In this document: positions 1-5,069 of the stretch, one piece after another
Position numbering within the stretch: the first letter of the stretch is position 1
How the letters are laid out: each line of letters begins with the position of its first letter
Source of the DNA: Lysobacterales bacterium
GTDB lineage: Bacteria; Pseudomonadota; Gammaproteobacteria; Xanthomonadales; Marinicellaceae
Direction of reading: 5' to 3'
Assembly: GCA_026990095.1 (NCBI GenBank)
Contig: JALSIL010000590.1
Coordinates: forward strand, 1 to 7,481
DNA: 7,481 nucleotides
The notes under the pieces: model-generated
Seen by the model: the letters and a program-made list of their open reading frames with translations, nothing else
Databases searched by the model: none
Told to the model about the DNA's origin: nothing
Position numbers and translations under genes: made by a program

Positions 1-377
1 AGTGTTACTGTCCACATGCCAAGAGCGGCCTGGAATAAAATAACAACACTTAACATCAAGGGTAAGGTTATTGGCATTTCATCGCGTTTTTTAAATGCCC
101 AGATAAATAGTGCTAATACAATAAGCCCCAAGGTAGCTGCAAAATAACGGTGCACCATTTCCTTCCAAGCTTTATGTGCTTCTACCGCACGCTCTGGAAA
201 AGCTTGATTGGCTTGGGCAACATCATCAACATGGGTTGGAACAGCAATTTGGCCATAGCAACCAGGCCAATCAGGGCAACCAAGGCCGGCATCGGATAAG
301 CGTACATAGGCACCAAGAACAATAACGCATAAGGTAAATAAAACACCAAACCATGCCAATTTCGAATAATTTTTCAT
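1..377 (-). CDS. ctaA: Heme A synthase, COX15/CtaA family (3' end beyond window)
   Basis: Partial gene: the first 125 codons are present and the rest lies left of the window. The family converts heme O to heme A in the cytoplasmic membrane for aa3-type cytochrome oxidase. Seen here: a membrane segment at about residues 8-26, then the family signature YVRLSDAGLGCPDWPGCYG (24-42) with its two cysteines (C34, C40), a periplasmic loop with H49, then ExHxxW and MVHR (E66, H68, H76), where the family has its conserved heme-ligand histidine, and further membrane segments at about 78-95 and 104-122. The start at 377 gives a normal N-terminus (MKNYSKLAWF). There is no good ribosome binding site; the bases before the ATG are AAACCCCT. 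It follows the SCO-like gene by 61 bp on the same strand, the usual proteobacterial order, so the two are probably cotranscribed. Family assignment is secure; the exact substrate is by homology. Confidence 0.95.
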   Translation of the reverse strand, partial: MKNYSKLAWFGVLFTLCVIVLGAYVRLSDAGLGCPDWPGCYGQIAVPTHVDDVAQANQAFPERAVEAHKAWKEMVHRYFAATLGLIVLALFIWAFKKRDEMPITLPLMLSVVILFQAALGMWTVT

Positions 378-438
378 AGGGGTTTAATTTTAATTTTTAA
401 ATTTTTTTTATTTTACTTGATAGCAGAATAAAATACCA

Positions 439-1005
439 TTAACCGTTATTTTTTCGAGCACGTAATAACAAACCTAAATCTTTAATCACGTCTCGTGGTT
501 CAAAATCTTTTGGATAAGACATCATTAAAAACCCCTCAGGAGCTAGCAGATACAAGCCGTTTCCATCACCTAAAGATTGTGAAGAGAGTGTCGATAAAAT
601 CGAACTTAAATCTTCAGTTGCTGAATAAGATTGTTGTTCAATTGAAGTGTATTGAGAAGGAATAGTGAGTTTGTCTTTGTCGGGGTGAAGAACAAGCAGT
701 TTAACTTGTTTCATTTTATGTCCTTTGGTTAATCGAATTCTATAAAGTGTATCTAGCATCCTCATGCAGTCCTCATCGCAATCCCCGGTGTGTGCATAAA
801 TAATGGTCCAATAATCTTCAAAAGGTTTTAAGCTATCTTTAATGGTTATTTTTATCGGGGGTCTGATAAAGTTGCCGTAATTTTTAAAAGATTCTGGTGA
901 ATAATCAATTAGCTTTGAGTTCATTATTATTGCAACAATAACAGGAGTAATAAAAAGAAAAGCTAAAGCGATAAGAGTAAGTTTGTTTTTGGCTTGTTTT
1001 TGCAT
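439..1005 (-). CDS. Membrane-anchored SCO-like protein of the cytochrome oxidase assembly cluster
   Basis: A protein of 188 residues from the start at 1005. One N-terminal membrane anchor (residues about 8-28) is followed by a soluble, thioredoxin-like domain that should face the periplasm. Visible landmarks are NYGNFIRPP (42-50), a strand WTIIYAH, the pair C76/C80 in GDCDEDC, LYRIRLTKG (87-95), and GLYLLAPEGFLMMSY (150-164) near the end. The CxxxC spacing is that of SCO copper chaperones, and the late 'YLLAPEG' strand resembles theirs, but the histidine that SCO proteins carry just before it is absent. Proteins of this type usually sit between SURF1 and COX15 in proteobacterial oxidase clusters and have no agreed function. 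An in-frame ATG at 1050 would add 15 residues. I prefer 1005 because the membrane anchor then starts in the usual place and because an extended -10 box lies between the two ATGs. Neither start has a clear Shine-Dalgarno sequence. Confidence 0.8.
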   Translation of the reverse strand: MQKQAKNKLTLIALAFLFITPVIVAIIMNSKLIDYSPESFKNYGNFIRPPIKITIKDSLKPFEDYWTIIYAHTGDCDEDCMRMLDTLYRIRLTKGHKMKQVKLLVLHPDKDKLTIPSQYTSIEQQSYSATEDLSSILSTLSSQSLGDGNGLYLLAPEGFLMMSYPKDFEPRDVIKDLGLLLRARKNNG

Positions 1006-1034
1006 TTTTAGGGTGTGAAAATAATAATTTGACG

Positions 1035-1043
1035 ATTTTAACA
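1035..1043 (-). promoter_or_regulatory. Possible extended -10 promoter of the SCO-like/ctaA operon
   Basis: Read on the minus strand, TGTTAAAAT is an extended -10 element (TGn plus TAAAAT). It lies just downstream of the strong terminator at 1098-1130, where the next operon needs a promoter. The predicted transcript start is near 1028, giving an untranslated leader of about 23 nt before the ATG at 1005. No good -35 box is present at 16-18 bp, which extended -10 promoters can tolerate. This is suggestive only. Confidence 0.35.
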
Positions 1044-1096
1044 CAGGCATTCACAATACATGACGTCATTGGAAAAATTACACCAATTTTAGACAA

Positions 1097-1130
1097 GAAA
1101 AAAGGCTACCGTGTGTGGAAGTAGCCTTTT
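1097..1130 (-). terminator. Rho-independent terminator
   Basis: Perfect inverted repeat AAAAGGCTAC / GTAGCCTTTT (1130-1121 and 1109-1100) with an 11-nt loop. On the minus strand it is followed by six T (1103-1098), then C. On the plus strand only four T follow before AA, so the main direction is minus. It closes the candidate small RNA and probably also ends any mrcA transcript that reads through from 1278. Confidence 0.85.
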
Positions 1131-1195
1131 AAGGTAGTCATACTTTAAAATAGAACTAATAGGGAATGGGGGTTCTATTCAAAGTCATTACAACT
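1098..1195 (-). ncRNA. Candidate CRP-controlled small RNA (~98 nt), two hairpins
   Basis: No protein gene occupies this stretch, yet it has all parts of a small RNA gene on the minus strand. A -10 box (TACAAT, 1207-1202) places the first base at an A near 1195. A long hairpin follows: arms 1185-1172 and 1156-1142 make about 14 pairs with one bulged U, closing a 15-nt C-rich loop (CCCCAUUCCCUAUUA). A single-stranded linker (1141-1131) leads to a 10-bp terminator hairpin (1130-1121 with 1109-1100) and a run of six U ending near 1098. The pair 1180/1148 is a G-U wobble on the minus strand but an A-C mismatch on the plus strand, which favours a minus-strand RNA. C-rich exposed loops are a common seed type for pairing with G-rich ribosome binding sites. 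It matches no small RNA I recognise. It could instead be the mrcA 3' UTR or a leader/attenuator of the downstream SCO-like/ctaA operon. Confidence 0.55.
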
Positions 1196-1201
1196 GCGTC
1201 C

Positions 1202-1243
1202 ATTGTAGTTTGTTTGACACAATAAAATGTGACTTGCATCACA
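1202..1243 (-). promoter_or_regulatory. CRP-type site plus -10 box (class II-like promoter)
   Basis: The palindrome TGTGA-N6-TCACA (1228-1243, centre 1235.5) has both half-sites identical to the CRP consensus core, flanked by A/T-rich bases. Reading on the minus strand, TACAAT (1207-1202) gives a transcript start near 1195, which puts the palindrome centre at about -40.5. That is close to the -41.5 position of CRP class II promoters, where the activator replaces a good -35 box; the bases at -35 here (ACATTT) are indeed poor. The regulator could be CRP or a relative such as Vfr. The FNR/ANR consensus fits less well. The site is 35 bp downstream of the mrcA stop codon, so it does not serve mrcA. 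Confidence 0.6.
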
Positions 1244-1277
1244 AAAACCAAATTATGAATAATTGTTACAAAATATT

Positions 1278-3764
1278 CTAAAATAAATCATCCTCTGTTT
1301 CTGCGTCCAGTTCAATGGCTTGAGCTTCAGAGCTTTCTTCTTCTGGCAAATGACCCACAAGAAAATACTCTAACTTGGTATTGCTTTTACCTGGAGCGGC
1401 TAATTTCCCTGTTGCTGGATTGATTTTAGCAGCAATAACCCCTGGTGGTATGGGACGTTGGTATTCGGGAACACCGGCAAGTGCCACGCGCATAAAATCA
1501 ATCCAAATAGGCAAGGCAACGCGCCCACCATATTCTCCACGCCCCATTTCTTCTGGGGTATCAAAGCCGACCCAGGCATGAGTAACAATAGTGCGTTGAT
1601 AACCATTAAACCATGCATCGCGTTGATCGTTTGTTGTGCCCGTTTTTCCTGCCAAGTCCTGCCGCTTGAGGACCATTGCTTTGTAACCAGTTCCTCGTTT
1701 TACGACGTCTTTCATGAATGATTCTATAATAAACCCGTTAGCGGCACTTATAACACGTGGAGGGTAAATAATTTCCAGTTCGTCTTGAGGATTAACTGCA
1801 TTGAGAGTGTTCTTTTCATCGTTGTTATCTTGGCTTTCTTGATTTTCCTCATTTGTGGCTTGGTCTTTTGTTGCTTGTTTTTTTTGTTCTTGGCAGTTAT
1901 CGCATAAAATTACCTTGGGCTGTTGAAAAAGAAGTTCTCCATTTTGATTGGTGATTTTTTCGATTAAATAAGGTTCGATAAGATAGCCACCATTTGCAAA
2001 AACAGAAAAGGCACGAGACATTTCTAATGGTGTAATGTTTGGTGTGCCTAATGAAATAGACAAATTACGAGGAATGTCTTCGGGATTAAAGCCAAATTTA
2101 AGCATGTGGTTTCGACCCTTATCAATGCCAATGCGTTCGAGTACGCGAATGGAAACCAGGTTTTTTGAATGCACAATGCCTTCACGCAGTAGTATGGGAC
2201 CTAAAAATTTCATGTTGGCATTTTGTGGACGCCACGTGTCTTCAAGTTTTTTGTCATCAAAGACAATAGGAGCATCATTGATTAATGTCGATGCAGTTAA
2301 GCCAGCATCAAGGGCGGCTGAATACAATAAGGGTTTAAATCCAGAACCAGGTTGCCTTTTGGCTTGCGTTACTCGGTTAAATTTACTTAAGTTAAAGGCA
2401 AACCCACCAATTAAGGCATTCATGCCTCCTGTATTGGGGTTCAATGAGATTAGTGCTCCTTGCACACGTGGAATTTGAGCCAAGACAAATTCTCCAGATT
2501 CGTCTCGTTTCACCATCACCACATCGCCTAACTGGCTTATGTCATTCATGCTCTTAGGTTTATTGCCGACCTTATTATTACTGATATAGGGAGCTGCCCA
2601 TTTTGAGGTTTCAAATTGTATGACTGCATCTTGCCCGTCAAGAAGTCGAACTATCATGGACTCTTCTTCGACAAATGTTACTAACGCCGCTTGTAAACCT
2701 GCTGTAGAGGGGATGCTTTTGATTGCATCTAATGCTTTGTTAATTGATTCTTGCGTACTTGTTTCGCTACGGGTATCAAGGTCAAAATGTTTGATTGCTC
2801 CACGGTAACCATGGCGTTTGTCGTATACTTGCAAGCCTTTTTGAACCGCGACTTCCGCTGTTTGTTGCAATTTTGAATCGATAGTTGTTGTCACGACATA
2901 ACCATCGGTATAGATACCATCACCGTATTTTTCCAGCATTTCGGCACGAACCATCTCCGCTATCCACGGAGCGTTTAATTCAATTGCAGGCTCATGTTTT
3001 CGAGCGGCATCAACTTCTGCCACCGCTTGGTCGTGTTCTTTTTGATTGATGTAGCCCAACTCTAGCATACGCCTGAGGATATAATTGCGGCGTTCGGTTG
3101 CACGCTCAGGGTTAGTAATGGGATTGATGGTTGATGGTGCTTTGGGAGGAGCAGCAAGCATGGCACACTCAGCTAGTGTTAGTTCGTTAAGCTTTTTGCC
3201 GTAATACATGTCAGCTGCTGCAACAATGCCATAGGAGCGATGACCCAAGAAATTTTTATTTAAATACAACTCTAATATTTCGTCTTTAGTGATGGTTTGT
3301 TCCAGCTTAATGGCAAGAAATATTTCTTTGAGTTTACGGGTGTAGGTTTGTTTAAGTGATAAAAAGACATTGCGGGTCAACTGCATGGTAATGGTTGAGC
3401 CACCTGTTTTTTTATGTCCCGTAGTAATCAGTTCCCAAACTGCTCGAAATAAACCCTTTGGGTCAACGCCGTAGTGGTTGTAAAAATTGGCATCTTCACC
3501 TGCAATATAAGCGTCAATGAGGTGTTGTGGCACGTCTTTGATGGCAGCAGGTGAACGTCTTTTTGAACCAAAAACACGGATTAATTTACCGTCTTTTGAA
3601 TAGATGCGCAGTGGCACTTGCAATTTGTATTCACGAATAGACTCAACTGATGGCAAGTCCTTTTCCATTACTTTGTAGGTTACATAAAGAGTTGCAATGC
3701 CCAAAAGTGCAAAAAACAAACCCAATTTTATAAAAAACCACAAGATTTTATACAGTTTTTTCAT
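1278..3764 (-). CDS. mrcA: Penicillin-binding protein 1A, bifunctional glycosyltransferase/transpeptidase
   Basis: An 828-residue class A PBP that polymerises lipid II into glycan strands and cross-links the peptides in the periplasm. Residues about 8-30 form the membrane anchor. The GT51 domain (about 50-235) shows GEDANFYNHYGVD with catalytic E90, GGSTITMQLTRN (121-132), and KLKEIFLAIKLEQ with the second acidic residue region E147/E155. An OB-like region (about 315-435) precedes the transpeptidase domain, with SGFK (S474 nucleophile, K477), SKN (533-535) and KTGTT (707-711). Between the SKN and KTG motifs is a polar linker (about 621-660) rich in Q, N, E and K that begins with CDNC (C621, C624). 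The length is close to that of E. coli PBP1A (850). The start at 3764 gives MKKLYKILWF; no Shine-Dalgarno is seen. Its likely activator, lpoA, lies 1.3 kb away. All catalytic residues are present. Confidence 0.97.
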   Translation of the reverse strand: MKKLYKILWFFIKLGLFFALLGIATLYVTYKVMEKDLPSVESIREYKLQVPLRIYSKDGKLIRVFGSKRRSPAAIKDVPQHLIDAYIAGEDANFYNHYGVDPKGLFRAVWELITTGHKKTGGSTITMQLTRNVFLSLKQTYTRKLKEIFLAIKLEQTITKDEILELYLNKNFLGHRSYGIVAAADMYYGKKLNELTLAECAMLAAPPKAPSTINPITNPERATERRNYILRRMLELGYINQKEHDQAVAEVDAARKHEPAIELNAPWIAEMVRAEMLEKYGDGIYTDGYVVTTTIDSKLQQTAEVAVQKGLQVYDKRHGYRGAIKHFDLDTRSETSTQESINKALDAIKSIPSTAGLQAALVTFVEEESMIVRLLDGQDAVIQFETSKWAAPYISNNKVGNKPKSMNDISQLGDVVMVKRDESGEFVLAQIPRVQGALISLNPNTGGMNALIGGFAFNLSKFNRVTQAKRQPGSGFKPLLYSAALDAGLTASTLINDAPIVFDDKKLEDTWRPQNANMKFLGPILLREGIVHSKNLVSIRVLERIGIDKGRNHMLKFGFNPEDIPRNLSISLGTPNITPLEMSRAFSVFANGGYLIEPYLIEKITNQNGELLFQQPKVILCDNCQEQKKQATKDQATNEENQESQDNNDEKNTLNAVNPQDELEIIYPPRVISAANGFIIESFMKDVVKRGTGYKAMVLKRQDLAGKTGTTNDQRDAWFNGYQRTIVTHAWVGFDTPEEMGRGEYGGRVALPIWIDFMRVALAGVPEYQRPIPPGVIAAKINPATGKLAAPGKSNTKLEYFLVGHLPEEESSEAQAIELDAETEDDLF

Positions 3765-3828
3765 AAAGTTAATACAGCAGAAGTCTCTAAAGGTTTAATT
3801 GTATAGAAAATAATGCCTAAAATGTGAT

Positions 3829-3857
3829 TTTATAGCCAAGATTAACAAATATTTTAA
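3829..3857 (-). promoter_or_regulatory. Probable sigma-70-type promoter of mrcA
   Basis: On the minus strand TTAAAA (3857-3852) and TATAAA (3834-3829) are separated by exactly 17 bp, with four and five matches to the -35 and -10 consensus. The expected transcript start is near 3822, leaving a leader of roughly 58 nt before the mrcA ATG. A second A/T-rich -10-like word (TACAAT) lies closer to the gene but has no -35 partner. The region is very A/T-rich, so chance matches are likely. Confidence 0.4.
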
Positions 3858-3922
3858 TTCATTCTCATGTTTTGAGAAAAGTTAACCTTAAAGTGGGCTC
3901 ATTCAATATAAATGAGAAGAAA

Positions 3923-4183
3923 ATGTATATTTCAAAAAACTTAATGACAATTGGCTTACTTGCTTTAATACTTGTGGTGAGTTTAGCAGTGTTATCACCT
4001 TTGACTTTAATTATTATTGTTACAACACTCGCTTTAGTATTGCTGGGGAGCTATGCTGCTGTGCATGTTTCCATCGATTATAAATACATCGGTAGTTTTG
4101 TTATGCAATTGCTTGGCTTAATTTTAATCGTCGTTAGTTTGGTTGCTCTTTTTTCAATGCTTTCTAATTTATTAATCTTTTAA
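3923..4183 (+). CDS. Small hydrophobic membrane protein, function unknown
   Basis: An 86-residue protein that I do not recognise. Almost all of it is hydrophobic: two closely spaced membrane segments at about residues 9-24 and 26-46, a short polar stretch (VHVSIDYKYIG, about 48-58), and a third segment at about 59-84. No signal peptidase site, metal ligands or catalytic motif are visible. The open frame extends upstream to a TTG at 3872, but the ATG at 3923 is preceded by GAGAAGAAA, the best ribosome binding site in this half of the window, so I start there. It is divergent from mrcA and ends 30 bp before the end of the convergent rsmI. No terminator is visible between the two. Base use is like that of its neighbours. 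It could be a small regulator or accessory of an envelope process, but that is only a guess from position; a spurious frame is possible though unlikely given the clean membrane pattern. Confidence 0.6.
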   Translation: MYISKNLMTIGLLALILVVSLAVLSPLTLIIIVTTLALVLLGSYAAVHVSIDYKYIGSFVMQLLGLILIVVSLVALFSMLSNLLIF

Positions 4184-4213
4184 GTTATCCCAAATTTTGA
4201 TAGAAAAAAACCT

Positions 4214-5062
4214 TTAGTTATTGAGCAAGTAATTATAGATGTCTTTACTCTTTCCATTGAGGTATTGGGCAGTAATTTTAGCCACTTTTTTGGGAGGTAA
4301 TTCCTTACTCAATAATTGCACCAGTTCTTTTTGTTGTGGAGTAACTGTATCAGCTGTAACAATTTCTTTGGTTGCAATAGCGATAACAAACTCGCCTTTT
4401 TGTTGGTTGTTATCATTCTCGACAAATGTTTTTATTTCATTGACTGTGCCCAGTTTAATGGTTTCAAAGGTTTTGGTTAATTCTCTGCCGATAGCAATCA
4501 ACCGCTGGTTTCCAAGGACTTCTTGCATATCAGTTAAGCTTTTGAGAATACGGTGGGTGGATTCATAAACTACGGTTGTGCCTGAATAATTATTAATACT
4601 GGCGAGTTGTTGTTTTCGGTGGGTGCTTTTAGCGGCTAAAAAACCAATAAACTGAAATTCATTGGTCGGTAAGCCACAACAACTGAGTAACGCAATAATC
4701 GCACTGGCACCTACAATGGGAACAACGGTAATATTTTCTTCATGGGCTTGCCTGACTAAAGGATAGCCTGGGTCACTAATTAATGGCGTGCCTGCATCTG
4801 AGATTAGGGCGATGTTGTTGCCCAGTTTTAATAATTCGATAAACTTACGTGCACTTTGGTTTTCATTGTGGGCATGAAAGCTCACTAATTTATTTTTGAT
4901 TCCATAGCTAGCAAGCATACGTCCAGAATGGCGAGTATCCTCACAAGCAATGATGTCAACATTGGCTAAAGTCTTTAAAGCGCGTTCACTAATGTCATCT
5001 AAATTGCCAATTGGCGTGGCAACGATATATAATGTACCTGTCTTTTTAATGGAATCATGCAT
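4214..5062 (-). CDS. rsmI: 16S rRNA (cytidine-1402-2'-O)-methyltransferase RsmI
   Basis: A full-length (282 residues) member of the tetrapyrrole-methylase-fold family that uses S-adenosylmethionine to methylate the 2'-O of C1402 in the decoding centre of 16S rRNA; cytoplasmic. Diagnostic stretches are LYIVATPIGNLDDISERAL (11-29), IACEDTRHSGRML (38-50), ALISDAGTPLISDPGYPLV (85-103) and VPIVGASAIIALLSCCGLP (114-132), followed by FIGFLAAKSTHRKQQL (138-153) and YESTHRI (166-172). The ATG at 5062 gives a normal N-terminus a few residues ahead of the LYIVATPIGNL block. Only 7 bp separate it from the oppositely directed lpoA start, the same divergent arrangement as yraL/yraM in E. coli, so its promoter must lie inside lpoA. 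A weak candidate is TTGCCA (5122-5117) with a poor -10. A run of T follows the stop codon on the minus strand but has no hairpin before it. Confidence 0.96.
   Translation of the reverse strand: MHDSIKKTGTLYIVATPIGNLDDISERALKTLANVDIIACEDTRHSGRMLASYGIKNKLVSFHAHNENQSARKFIELLKLGNNIALISDAGTPLISDPGYPLVRQAHEENITVVPIVGASAIIALLSCCGLPTNEFQFIGFLAAKSTHRKQQLASINNYSGTTVVYESTHRILKSLTDMQEVLGNQRLIAIGRELTKTFETIKLGTVNEIKTFVENDNNQQKGEFVIAIATKEIVTADTVTPQQKELVQLLSKELPPKKVAKITAQYLNGKSKDIYNYLLNN
5004..5033 (+). promoter_or_regulatory. Strong sigma-70-type promoter for the lpoA operon, inside rsmI
   Basis: TTGCCA (5004-5009; five of six consensus bases) and a perfect TATAAT (5028-5033) are separated by 18 bp. Transcription should start near 5040, giving a 30-nt leader before the lpoA ATG at 5070. 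The whole element lies in the first codons of rsmI on the opposite strand, overlapping the codons of its conserved LYIVATPIGNL motif. It is the best promoter match seen in the window. Confidence 0.6.
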
Positions 5063-5069
5063 AGTGATA

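Noticed and set aside
1006..1050. Upstream ATG at 1050 for the SCO-like gene
   Set aside because: It would add 15 residues ahead of the membrane anchor, has no ribosome binding site, and lies upstream of the likely -10 box. It cannot be fully excluded.
1060..1069. 10-bp palindrome ATGACGTCAT upstream of the SCO-like gene; GACGTCAT recurs at 6825-6832
   Set aside because: A short palindrome of this kind occurs by chance and I know of no regulator for it here; the second copy is simply the lpoA-yraN junction.
1214..1219. Perfect TTGACA (-35 consensus) on the plus strand
   Set aside because: No -10-like hexamer lies 16-18 bp downstream (the bases are CATCAC), and it would only drive antisense RNA into mrcA.
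1375..2808. Several plus-strand open frames of 60-147 codons opposite mrcA
   Set aside because: They are antisense shadows of the mrcA reading frame, with no recognisable motifs or ribosome binding sites.
4201..4213. A run read as T7 on the minus strand after the rsmI stop codon
   Set aside because: No G/C-bearing hairpin precedes it, so it is not a convincing Rho-independent terminator.
4950..5069. 40-codon N-terminal extension of lpoA
   Set aside because: It would bury the lipoprotein signal peptide inside the protein, and most of it is antisense to conserved rsmI codons and upstream of the likely promoter.
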